The notes: generated by a model from the letters alone, not told the origin. A stretch of 6,893 nucleotides of DNA from Thermodesulfovibrionales bacterium (GCA_022013235.1 JAKLQR010000259.1:1-6893), one strand, 5' to 3'; shown: positions 1 through 6,512, counted from the first letter of the stretch. A program made the numbers and translations.

Positions 1-522
1 AACGGCTATACGAATATGTTTAGACAACTTCTTTCGCAATCCGATATCCATGTATTGTTAAAAACCGATTATAGAAGAATCCTGAATATAATCCCTTATA
101 AACGAATGATCTACACCGGACCTATCGATGAGTTTTTTGATTTCCAATATGGAAATCTTCCCTATCGCTCGCTGAGATTTGAATTCGAAACACATGATCA
201 GGAATGGTTTCAGCCGGTCTCTCAGGTGAACTACCCGAATGATTATGATTTTACGAGGATCGTAGAGATTAAGCATGCAACCGGCCAAAAGCATCACAAA
301 ACAACAATTGTGAGAGAATATTCCTCAACAGAAGGTGATCCGTATTATCCTATACCGAACGAAAAAAACCATCTTCTTTATGAAAAGTATAAAAAAGATG
401 CCGGAAAGATCAAAAATACTTACTTCATTGGACGACTTGCACACTACCGCTATTACAACATGGATCAGGTGATTGCTTTGGCCCTAGAATTGTATGAGAA
501 TATAGCGGGTAAAGAGTCGTAA
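1..522 (+). CDS. glf: UDP-galactopyranose mutase, C-terminal part (5' end outside window)
   Basis: Glf is a cytoplasmic flavoenzyme that converts UDP-galactopyranose to UDP-galactofuranose for O-antigen, capsule or other surface glycans, using reduced FAD. The frame is open from base 1, before the first ATG at 16, and the leading residues NGYTNMF fit the family's internal 'NGYTxMF' stretch, so the gene is cut by the window edge. About 173 residues are present, somewhat under half of the usual 370-390. Visible family blocks, counted from base 1, are YTGPIDEFFD (about 38-47), PYRSLRFEFET (54-64), the IVREY arginine block (103-107), YYPIPNEKN (115-123) and the C-terminal GRLxxYRYYNMDxVI block (from 144). 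The last carries the GR pair and tyrosines known in the family to contact FAD and substrate. The gene ends with TAA at 520-522. It is AT-rich compared with everything to its right, as polysaccharide genes often are. Identity is firm; only the N-terminal Rossmann part cannot be checked. Confidence 0.93.
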   Translation, partial: NGYTNMFRQLLSQSDIHVLLKTDYRRILNIIPYKRMIYTGPIDEFFDFQYGNLPYRSLRFEFETHDQEWFQPVSQVNYPNDYDFTRIVEIKHATGQKHHKTTIVREYSSTEGDPYYPIPNEKNHLLYEKYKKDAGKIKNTYFIGRLAHYRYYNMDQVIALALELYENIAGKES

Positions 523-606
523 AACGCATACACCAGGGTAGGCAAATGTTCGGTATATTCCCCTGTAGTATATTTGACAACATCGCAAAAAGTCCTTTCC
601 ATGGCT

Positions 607-715
607 GTCATTCCCGAAGCCTGCCCTCGAAATTCGTAATCGGGGGTCCTTAATCGTGAATCCATTCTTTTCAAGAAGTTGCGCGCACCTGGATTCCCGC
701 CTTTGCGGGAATGAC
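607..715. repeat. MITE-like / intergenic palindromic repeat with 10-bp terminal inverted repeats
   Basis: The 109-bp segment begins with gtcattcccg (607-616) and ends with its exact reverse complement cgggaatgac (706-715). Inside are further pairings: GAATCC (658-663) with GGATTC (691-696), enclosing a small TTCTT/AAGAA hairpin (665-669 with 673-677), and ATTCCCGC (693-700) with GCGGGAAT (705-712) around a 4-base loop. The last hairpin competes with the outer stem. This is the style of the 'cattcccgc...gcgggaatga' elements scattered between genes of many environmental bacteria. Translated on the minus strand it gives the well-known spurious 'RHSRKGGNP...MDSRLR' peptide. I see no transposase and no obvious target-site duplication. 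Only one copy is in the window, so its repeat status rests on recognising the family. Confidence 0.7.
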
Positions 716-723
716 GACTTTTT
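693..723 (+). terminator. possible intrinsic terminator after glf, formed by the repeat's end hairpin
   Basis: An 8-bp GC-rich stem, ATTCCCGC (693-700) with GCGGGAAT (705-712) and a 4-base loop, is followed six bases later by five T (719-723). It lies 170 bases after the glf stop and is the only strong hairpin plus T-run seen between glf and the regulator. The gap between stem and T-run is longer than in a classical terminator, so this may be only the end of the repeat element. Confidence 0.25.
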
Positions 724-815
724 ACGAGTTCATCATTCTGGGGAAAAGGGAAATATAAGAAGCCGGATGTACACAAGCAAAAAAAGTGTGATAAGATTTA
801 CAGATCAGGATATGC

Positions 816-820
816 AGGAA
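816..820 (+). promoter_or_regulatory. ribosome binding site of the response regulator
   Basis: AGGAA sits 8 bases before ATG 829, a good spacing. It is only 2 bases before the upstream in-frame GTG at 823. The site therefore favours ATG 829, giving the typical response-regulator start MKILIVDDD, over the GTG that would add two residues. Confidence 0.6.
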
Positions 821-828
821 ATGTGGCG

Positions 829-2145
829 ATGAAGATACTGATTGTCGATGATGATAAAAATCTGAGAAAGGTGCTCGTGAATGAGCTCTCTGATGCAGGA
901 TATGAAGTATCCCAGGCTGACAACGGGATAAAGGCGGTTCAATTGATCGAGAAGGAAGAACAGGATGTCCTCCTCCTCGACCTCAATATGCCGGGAATGA
1001 ATGGCATGGAGATACTGAAACAACTCAGGGAACTCGATATCCCTACAGAAGTTGTTATTCTCACTGCGTATGCAACGGTATCTACGGCAGTCGAGGCGAT
1101 GAAGAACGGCGCATATGACTACCTGACGAAACCCTTCCAGATAGAGGAGCTCATCACTGCAGTCGAGCGGGCGTACGAGAAGAAGAGGCTGCTCAGTGAA
1201 AACCTGCTGCTGAAATCACAGTTAAAACGACAGACTGAGAGAAAGAAGATTGTGACAAACCACCCGCTCATGCTGGAGGTTCTTGAAACAGCAAGAAAAT
1301 TCGCGCTTTCGGCGTTCCCTGTACTGATAAGCGGCGAAAGCGGTGTAGGGAAGGAACTGGTCGCGCAGGCGGTCCATGATTCTTCCCCCCGCAGCGAAGG
1401 GCCCTTTATCCCCATAAACTGTGGAGCGATCCCCGATACAATGCTCGAGAGCGAACTTTTCGGTCATGAAAAAGGGGCCTTTACCGGCGCCTATGCAAAA
1501 AAACCCGGATTGCTCGAGATCGCAAACCATGGTTCAGTTTTCCTCGATGAGATCGGCGAACTGAGTCCTGTCCTCCAGGGGAAGCTGCTCAGAGTCATAG
1601 AGAATGGGAACTTTTTTCGGGTCGGCGGCATAAAAGAAGTCGGGGTGGACGTCAGATTTGTGTCGGCTACCAATAAAGATATCAACAAGGAAGTCGAAGA
1701 AGGGCGCTTCCGGCAGGACCTGTATTACCGGATCAGCTCGCTGGCCTTAACCATCCCTCCGCTGCGGGAACGGAAGGAGGATATCCCGCTACTCGTCGAA
1801 CATATCATAAAGAGCACCGGGATGTTTAAAAACAGGGGCATCAGCAAAAAGGCGCTCAAGGTCCTTGCAGGATATTCCTGGCCCGGCAACGTGCGGGAAC
1901 TTCAGAATGTTGTCCACAGGTCTCTGTTCCTTTCCAGGAATCAGATCATTGATGAGGATGAACTTCCTGCCGACATGCTGGTGGGACGGAAGACCTCCGG
2001 GAGGAAGCTGGGAGATATTGAACGGGAGCATATTCTGAAGGTGTATCGGGAAGTGAACGGTCAGAAGAGAAAGGCAGCGCAAATCCTCGGTGTCGACCCG
2101 AAGACCCTGTACCGGAAACTCTCATCGTACGGGATAAAGGAATAG
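829..2145 (+). CDS. NtrC-family sigma-54-dependent response regulator (REC-AAA+-Fis HTH)
   Basis: This is a cytoplasmic two-component response regulator that, once phosphorylated, should form a ring and use ATP to open sigma-54 promoters. From ATG 829 it has 438 residues, a normal length. The receiver domain (about 1-115) has the acidic pair D7/D8, phospho-acceptor D51 in LLLDLNMPG, T79 and K101 in TKPF. The AAA+ domain (about 140-375) has Walker A GESGVGKE (169-176), an intact GAFTGA sigma-54 contact loop (216-221) and Walker B VFLDEIGE with D240/E241. It also has the R-rich FRQDLYYRI and PPLRER blocks and WPGNVREL. The C-terminus is a Fis-type helix-turn-helix, with KAAQILGVDPKTLYRKL near the end. 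All key residues are present, so it should be active. It resembles AtoC, ZraR and PilR equally, so no symbol is given. No histidine kinase is adjacent in the window. It converges on the gsp operon with a 126-base gap. GTG 823 is the alternative start. Confidence 0.97.
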   Translation: MKILIVDDDKNLRKVLVNELSDAGYEVSQADNGIKAVQLIEKEEQDVLLLDLNMPGMNGMEILKQLRELDIPTEVVILTAYATVSTAVEAMKNGAYDYLTKPFQIEELITAVERAYEKKRLLSENLLLKSQLKRQTERKKIVTNHPLMLEVLETARKFALSAFPVLISGESGVGKELVAQAVHDSSPRSEGPFIPINCGAIPDTMLESELFGHEKGAFTGAYAKKPGLLEIANHGSVFLDEIGELSPVLQGKLLRVIENGNFFRVGGIKEVGVDVRFVSATNKDINKEVEEGRFRQDLYYRISSLALTIPPLRERKEDIPLLVEHIIKSTGMFKNRGISKKALKVLAGYSWPGNVRELQNVVHRSLFLSRNQIIDEDELPADMLVGRKTSGRKLGDIEREHILKVYREVNGQKRKAAQILGVDPKTLYRKLSSYGIKE

Positions 2146-2271
2146 ATCAAATATTTTTTTCTGCGTTGTTGCAGCGTCTTCAAAATTTCCTGCAAGAATT
2201 GTTTCTCCGGTTTCCGAATTTCTCCCGCAGACGGAGGGTTCAGAATGAATCCGGGGAATTCCATGACACGG

Positions 2272-2823
2272 TTACCTGCTGCTTGTGAGGGCGTTCACTT
2301 CGATCTTGACGACCTGTTCCCGCGGATCCCGGTAATTTCTGATTCTTATATCGAGGTCTTTAATCGTAAGATAGGGAGTTCTTGTCTCGATAGCGTAAAG
2401 AATATCACTCAGCGATCTTGTGTCAGGGACAACGGTATCGATGCTCACTCCGATAACTTTGAATGCATCGAGGTCTTCCGGTTTCTGTACCCGTTCCGAT
2501 GTGATCGTCGCTCCGCTTCTCGTAATGGTATCTTTCACCATTTCCTGCAGAGACGCGGCTACAAGGGAAAGGGTTTGGCCTTCGACGAGTTTCGTTTCCT
2601 CGGCCTTCCTTTCTTCTTTCAGGGCATCAAGCTGCTTCTCAAGCTCGGGTTTTTCGGCAATTAGGGCGACGTATTTCTCCAGGGTTTTTGTCTTGATCTC
2701 CTCGCCTTCTTTGATCAAGGCAACATCCTCCTGAATCCGGACATAGACATACTCGTAGAGGAGAAATCCGAACAGGATAATCATGAGCGGTACCGTAAGA
2801 ATGAGCGTTCTACTCTTCTTCAT
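2272..2823 (-). CDS. gspM: type II secretion system inner-membrane protein GspM (PilO-like)
   Basis: GspM is a bitopic inner-membrane protein that pairs with GspL in the T2SS assembly platform. The 183-residue product has a short cytoplasmic start (MKKSRT) and one membrane helix (about 7-27). A charged, probably coiled-coil segment rich in E and K follows (about 31-80), then a periplasmic domain (about 85-180) with alternating strand and helix patterns (e.g. FKVIGVSIDTVV, YLTIKDLDIRI, VVKIEVNAL). This is the layout of the PilO/GspM ferredoxin-like fold. Sequence conservation in this family is low, so the call rests on size, topology and position directly after gspL. The start overlaps the gspL end by 14 bases and has a purine-rich leader, with GAGGG five bases before ATG 2823. 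It is the last clear gene of the operon; gspN, gspC or gspD do not follow. Confidence 0.85.
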   Translation of the reverse strand: MKKSRTLILTVPLMIILFGFLLYEYVYVRIQEDVALIKEGEEIKTKTLEKYVALIAEKPELEKQLDALKEERKAEETKLVEGQTLSLVAASLQEMVKDTITRSGATITSERVQKPEDLDAFKVIGVSIDTVVPDTRSLSDILYAIETRTPYLTIKDLDIRIRNYRDPREQVVKIEVNALTSSR

Positions 2824-4159
2824 CTCCTCCCTCTGCTTGCTTTGCGGGTTTTTGGGGTTCTTCTTTTATTCCTTCTATCTCCATTTTGATGTTGAAGCGG
2901 TCTGCATTCAGCCGGGTATCACGGAAGGTAGGGGAGGCGAATTCAGCCTTGATGAAATAAGGCGATGATTCAAGTTTTGCGAGAAGCCCTGAAGAAGAAG
3001 TTGCATATCCCTCCATTTCTACCTTTGTCTCGCTTATGCGCAGCCTTGTGAGCCATACAGTTTTCGGCAGGACGGTAGTGAGCTCTTTGAGGATATTGAG
3101 TGCCATCGGTTTCCTGGTCTTGAAAGTATATATCGCAGCAATATCTTTGCGGATATTCTCCACCTCTTTCTTGAGTGCTTCGACCTTCCTGACCTCATCT
3201 TTCCTCTGCATAATCTGGAGGTCAATCTCCTGAACTCTCTTCTCCTCAACCCTGAGCGGAGCCATGATATAGAGAACCCAGAGTGCGAGGAGAGCAACCA
3301 GAAGAATGATTGTGAGCGCAAACGGCGCCTTCTCCACGGGATGTCTTCCCCTGCTCAGGAGATTCAGGCTCTCTCTTTTCGGCCACAATGATTCTATTAC
3401 TCCTCCGACGGCTGCATAGGGGATCTCCGATGTCTGTCCCGGGGTTTTGAGCTTCAGATAAGTCTCATTCACGATGGTAAGCGGATGGGTAATGCGGGAT
3501 TTCAGGATCTCCCTCAGGCCTGCGGTGCTGTTTTTAAAGAGTATCTGTATCCGCTCCGGGTTACCGGACAGTTTTAAAATATCCGTATGAGTCTGAATTT
3601 CTGACATGAGTACATCGGCCTGTACTCTCTCATCCTCTGTCTGGAAATTTCCTGAAAAGGTGTTCATCACCGCACCTTTGATGAAGAGGGCGCCCTCGAA
3701 GCCTTCCTTTCTTATGTCCAGGAAAAGCGAATCTGCCTTCCCGTCGCGGTAAGAGTTCAGCGCTTCCATGCACGAGAGGTTTACGGTTATCCGTGATATG
3801 TGGATCCCCTTTTCCCTGAATGTCTCCCTGTACTGATCAATGAGATCAGACCTGGCAGCGACAATGAACAGGGTGATCTTTTCCGGGGTCTCCCCAAGCA
3901 GCTTGAAGTCGTAATAGGCGTTTTCAGCACTGAACGGCGTTATCCTGTCCAGTTCGTAAGAGACGACATTCGAAAGGCTCTCCTTCACTGCAGCGGGGAA
4001 TTCCGCTGTTTTGAAGACAGCCCATGCTTTTGGAATACAGAGGGTAATCTCAGCCTCCGAAGTGGTGAATTCACTGAGTGCAAGAGCGGCAGACGATGCA
4101 AGCACTTCCGGTTGCGGGTATTTTCCTTCTTCAAAAGAAAATTCCCTTGTCTGTTTCAC
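2810..4159 (-). CDS. gspL: type II secretion system protein GspL (PilM-like plus PilN-like), main part downstream of an in-frame stop
   Basis: GspL recruits the GspE ATPase through a cytoplasmic actin-like domain and reaches the periplasm to join GspM. Counted from GTG 4159 (449 residues), the PilM-like cytoplasmic part spans about 1-270 and includes ITLCIPKAW and YELDRITPFSAENAYYDF, a characteristic PilM/GspL block. One membrane helix follows (about 279-300), then a charged coiled coil (304-343) and a PilN-like periplasmic domain (about 350-430, with LPKTVWLTRLRI). A hydrophilic tail ends in GGDEEE. The same frame is open upstream of GTG 4159 for seven codons back to a TAA at 4181-4183, and then for 61 more codons to ATG 4366. 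The natural gene is therefore almost certainly 2810-4366 (519 codons counting both stops). GTG 4159 has no good ribosome binding site and would lack the first strands of the actin-like fold. It is given as the start only because of the stop. Function is certain as a family; intactness is doubtful. Confidence 0.88.
   Translation of the reverse strand: MKQTREFSFEEGKYPQPEVLASSAALALSEFTTSEAEITLCIPKAWAVFKTAEFPAAVKESLSNVVSYELDRITPFSAENAYYDFKLLGETPEKITLFIVAARSDLIDQYRETFREKGIHISRITVNLSCMEALNSYRDGKADSLFLDIRKEGFEGALFIKGAVMNTFSGNFQTEDERVQADVLMSEIQTHTDILKLSGNPERIQILFKNSTAGLREILKSRITHPLTIVNETYLKLKTPGQTSEIPYAAVGGVIESLWPKRESLNLLSRGRHPVEKAPFALTIILLVALLALWVLYIMAPLRVEEKRVQEIDLQIMQRKDEVRKVEALKKEVENIRKDIAAIYTFKTRKPMALNILKELTTVLPKTVWLTRLRISETKVEMEGYATSSSGLLAKLESSPYFIKAEFASPTFRDTRLNADRFNIKMEIEGIKEEPQKPAKQAEGGDEEE
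2829..2833 (-). promoter_or_regulatory. ribosome binding site of gspM inside the end of gspL
   Basis: On the minus strand GAGGG followed by AGGAG lies directly before ATG 2823. GAGGG has a 5-base spacing. The same bases encode part of the acidic GspL tail (EGGDEEE), so gspM translation is probably coupled to gspL. Confidence 0.55.
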
Positions 4160-4180
4160 GGCAATTCTTGAGAGAAACCG

Positions 4181-4366
4181 TTAGCCGTATGCTACAGATG
4201 CTGTCCCTTTTTCGAGAGAGACGGAAATGTTCTTTGACGGATAGACCCTGTCGTCAGCGGGACTGAACGAGAGTATTTTCCAGAGAGGACCGCCTATCTG
4301 TTTCAGAGATGTTGACGAGCTTGAGGCAACATCGGTTATTCTTTTTATGACTGCGCTTCCGTTCAT
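4181..4366 (-). pseudogene. gspL: N-terminal fragment of gspL, cut off by an in-frame TAA
   Basis: The 61-codon reading frame starts at ATG 4366, which overlaps the gspK stop as ATGA, just where gspL is expected in a gsp operon. It ends at TAA 4183-4181, codon 62. The downstream gspL part lies in exactly the same frame: 207 bases (69 codons) separate ATG 4366 and GTG 4159, with no other stop between. Replacing the TAA by one residue gives ISVSLEKGTASVAYG-x-RFLSRIAVKQTREFSF. This runs like the paired strands that open an actin-like PilM/GspL domain. A single change from TCA (Ser), TAC/TAT (Tyr), CAA, AAA, GAA or TTA would produce the stop. On its own the peptide has no recognisable function. 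It may be a true mutation or a base error. TAA is not reassigned here, since glf and gspM both end with TAA. Confidence 0.8.
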
Positions 4367-5328
4367 TCTCTTATTATAACAGGGCTCTTGTAATAGAGAA
4401 AGGTATACTGGTCCATTTCCGTAAGTCTGACCATGGCCCGTATTGCATATGCTCCCTTCTCCCCTGTTTTCTTCCCGGATGCATCGATACTGAAAACGCT
4501 GGAATCAGTCATGATGAGGTATTTTAATGCTTCCTGAGAATTGGTGCCAAGGATTCCAGTAATGTCGTTCATGTCGATTTCTTTGCTCGCCCTCAACTCT
4601 ATGAGCTGATCTGCGGCCTCCGGCGTCATGCCCGGGACCGCGAGCAGAACTTCTCTCGGCGCTGCTTTCACGTTGATCCTGCTATTTTTTGCATGGACGG
4701 TCAGGAACTCGATAACCCCCTTTTTTTCTTTGCTCCCATAGAGGATGTCAGGGGTTACCCCTTTTACCAGGAGGAGTTCCTCCACAGTATCGAACTTGGC
4801 ATCCTTCGCGTTATAGGGTGTCGGCAGCGATTGATAATAGTCGCTTTCAGCGCCGTTCAGGCGGTGAAGATCATCGGGGTCCTTCCAGTCCATGAGAGAA
4901 TCCACAATGATATCAGCGTCTTCTCCGCTTATCCCCGTATTCATGAACAAATTTTTCAGGACCAGCTCAGGTGCGGTATTGATGTCAACCTTCCCGGCTT
5001 CATCCGTTATTCTGACAGTGTAATACCCTTCTCCTAATTGTGCGTCATGTGGCGTACCGTCTGTTTTCCATATTTCCCTGCCCTCGAGTTCGACGTTCTG
5101 GTTCCTGTAAACATTCCGGTAGAAAATCTCCATAATCCCCCTCTGGATTCCGGCCTCCGCAAGAAATTTTTTTGCTATTCCGCTCTTGTATGACATTATT
5201 GAGAGCGTCTCGGTTCTTGCCATGAGAGAGAAGGAAAATACGATGACCATGAGAATGGTGAGCACCCAGAGTACGATAAGAAGGGCAATCCCTCCTTCTG
5301 TCCTCAGATGTTTCCCGTGTTTCGTCAT
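4363..5328 (-). CDS. gspK: type II secretion minor pseudopilin GspK
   Basis: GspK is the large minor pseudopilin that sits with GspI and GspJ at the tip of the T2SS pseudopilus. The 321-residue length is normal for the family. A basic leader ends in TEGG, giving a prepilin peptidase site G13|I14, followed by the hydrophobic helix IALLIVLWVLTILMVIV (about 14-30). The +5 position is Ile rather than Glu; lack of Glu5 is a known GspK hallmark and places it at the tip. The periplasmic domain shows the family blocks DEAGKVDINTA (109-119) and LMDWKDPDD (145-153). It also has helix-hairpin-helix-like stretches (VEELLLVKGVT, PREVLLAVPGMTPEAA). ATG 5328 directly abuts the gspJ stop (TAG then ATG), with AGGAG 11 bases upstream inside gspJ. 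Its TGA overlaps the gspL ATG. These junctions point to translational coupling. Confidence 0.94.
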   Translation of the reverse strand: MTKHGKHLRTEGGIALLIVLWVLTILMVIVFSFSLMARTETLSIMSYKSGIAKKFLAEAGIQRGIMEIFYRNVYRNQNVELEGREIWKTDGTPHDAQLGEGYYTVRITDEAGKVDINTAPELVLKNLFMNTGISGEDADIIVDSLMDWKDPDDLHRLNGAESDYYQSLPTPYNAKDAKFDTVEELLLVKGVTPDILYGSKEKKGVIEFLTVHAKNSRINVKAAPREVLLAVPGMTPEAADQLIELRASKEIDMNDITGILGTNSQEALKYLIMTDSSVFSIDASGKKTGEKGAYAIRAMVRLTEMDQYTFLYYKSPVIIRE

Positions 5329-6054
5329 CTATTCTTCTTCTCCTATCACAAACTGTCCCGTATCCGTAAGAGTACCGCGGACCCTGACCGGAATGATGAG
5401 GGAGAGGTCACGGGGGCCATCAATGAAGTGCATCCTTATTTTTTCGGGGATTTGATTTTTTTCTGTCCACTGGTCAACCCACCGGCCTGTTTCTTCGAAA
5501 GGGTCTTTATAGAAATATTCGAAATAGATGCTTTCAAAAGTGTCGAAAAGCGTTGCCTCCCGCTTTGCCTCCATATTGACGACGTTTTCTGAAACAACAA
5601 GGATTTGTCTCCCGTTTTCCGTGGACTGGACTGAATAGGTCGCGAGCACGAACCCCTTCTCCCCGCCCCATATCGAATAGTTTGTCGTGAACTGAATGAA
5701 TTGCCGTTCGCCCCTGAAATAGAATTGCACTTCGGCTTCCCCTTCCTGCACATAGGTGAGCGGAATTTGGGACTGAATCTGTGAATCAAGGATATTCATG
5801 GACGCCCTGGTTCTCTCGAATGTTTCTATTTTCTTTTCCCCTGATTCGACAGAACGTATGCCGATTCGCATTGCACCGAGAATGATTATGATGATGAGGG
5901 CGAGCAGGGTGATTGCAATGGTCAGTTCGAGGAGCGTGAAGCCCAGCGCGTTGAGTCTGAACCTCTGTTTTTTCAGATTCCCCCGTGCATCCTTTTCCGG
6001 CCCGTGTAATTCATCATGCGGCTGAACGCCGGCAGAAAAAGGATTTTCAGTCAT
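5329..6054 (-). CDS. gspJ: type II secretion minor pseudopilin GspJ
   Basis: GspJ is a minor pseudopilin of the T2SS tip complex (with GspI and GspK), anchored in the inner membrane until assembled. From ATG 6054 it has 241 residues, slightly above the usual size. The prepilin site is LNALG|FTLLELTIAI, cleaving after residue 38. Glu sits at +5, and a long hydrophobic helix ITLLALIIIIILGAM follows. The mature part has the strand-rich style of GspJ (VQFYFRGERQFIQFT, GFVLATYSVQ, IRMHFIDG). The frame stays open further upstream to an ATG at 6141, but that start would lie 70 bases inside gspI and add 29 hydrophilic residues to an already long leader. ATG 6054, 17 bases after the gspI stop, is preferred although its ribosome binding site is weak. 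No GTG, TTG or ATG lies between 6054 and the cleavage site, so the 38-residue leader seems real. Confidence 0.92.
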   Translation of the reverse strand: MTENPFSAGVQPHDELHGPEKDARGNLKKQRFRLNALGFTLLELTIAITLLALIIIIILGAMRIGIRSVESGEKKIETFERTRASMNILDSQIQSQIPLTYVQEGEAEVQFYFRGERQFIQFTTNYSIWGGEKGFVLATYSVQSTENGRQILVVSENVVNMEAKREATLFDTFESIYFEYFYKDPFEETGRWVDQWTEKNQIPEKIRMHFIDGPRDLSLIIPVRVRGTLTDTGQFVIGEEE

Positions 6055-6071
6055 TCTCGTCCCGGTCAACC

Positions 6072-6512
6072 CTATATCTCCTTTTTTACAGTCTTCAGCG
6101 TTCTGATCGTGAGCGACCGTTCCTTTATCCCTTTCACCCAATGGACGGTGACAGCGATCTCCATCATCTTTACCTGGAGGTTCTCTGTCCTTTCCTGCAG
6201 GGTTTCAGCGATGGAAGTATCGATTTGATATCCGTCATCAGTCACTTCGCCCAGAGACTGTTCAACAGGTTTCTCTTCATCGAGGAGTTCCCTCATCTTT
6301 ACCTGTGCCTTTGTTGCCGCAGTCGTATAATCACCTGAGACCGAGATCGCTTTCAGGTTTGCCGAGAAAAGCTGCAGGACGACGGTTACTGCGATGCCGA
6401 GTATCGAAATCGCGACGAGGATCTCGATGAGGGTGAAGCCTGTCGCGGTATTCAGGAAGGAGGAGCGGCGCCCCTGCCTCCCGGTTACCGATGCTCTGTG
6501 TCCCTGTTTCAT
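6072..6512 (-). CDS. gspI: type II secretion minor pseudopilin GspI
   Basis: GspI is the minor pseudopilin thought to nucleate the GspI-GspJ-GspK tip. The 146-residue product has a basic 25-residue leader ending TATG. Next comes the classic prepilin motif FTLIEILVAISILGIA, with the cut at G25|F26 and Glu at +5. The helix runs to about residue 50 and is followed by KAQVKMRELLDEE, which fits the conserved GspI region after the helix (an A-rich stretch, then KMxEL). The C-terminal half is strand-rich (LQVKMMEIAVTVHWVKG, RSLTIRTLKTV), as in GspI. The start ATG 6512 overlaps the gspH stop as ATGA. The stop at 6072 lies 17 bases before gspJ. No strong ribosome binding site precedes the ATG, so coupling to gspH is likely. 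Confidence 0.94.
   Translation of the reverse strand: MKQGHRASVTGRQGRRSSFLNTATGFTLIEILVAISILGIAVTVVLQLFSANLKAISVSGDYTTAATKAQVKMRELLDEEKPVEQSLGEVTDDGYQIDTSIAETLQERTENLQVKMMEIAVTVHWVKGIKERSLTIRTLKTVKKEI

Noticed and set aside
574..602. TTGACA at 574-579 as a -35 box with a -10 box 17 bases on
   Set aside because: The hexamer at the right spacing is TTCCAT, a poor -10, and it lies about 225 bases before the regulator start, upstream of the repeat.
607..715. CRISPR or tandem repeat array
   Set aside because: There is only one inverted-repeat unit, with no direct repeats at regular spacing.
465..776. Minus-strand reading frame of 103 codons across the glf end and the repeat
   Set aside because: Its middle is the translated inverted-repeat element (the familiar RHSRKGGNP / MDSRLR pattern) and its end is antisense to the clear glf 3' end. 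No ribosome binding site or family match is seen.
765..778. GG-N10-GC spacing upstream of the regulator, like a sigma-54 promoter
   Set aside because: Apart from GG and GC, the surrounding bases (CGGATGT...AAGCA) match few positions of the TGGCAYR-N4-TTGCA consensus. A bare GG-N10-GC is expected often by chance.
2061..2264. Minus-strand 67-codon frame starting 7 bases after gspM, tempting as the next operon gene
   Set aside because: It runs 85 bases into the antisense of the regulator's conserved Fis domain. It has no recognisable motif and only a weak AGG about 10 bases before the ATG.
2245..2664. Plus-strand 139-codon frame opposite gspM
   Set aside because: It is antisense to gspM, which has clear topology and operon coupling. 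Its Cys/Arg/Phe-rich composition is typical of a shadow frame.
5329..6141. Longest-frame start for gspJ at 6141
   Set aside because: It would overlap gspI by 70 bases and extend an already long leader. ATG 6054 lies just after the gspI stop, as expected in this compact operon.
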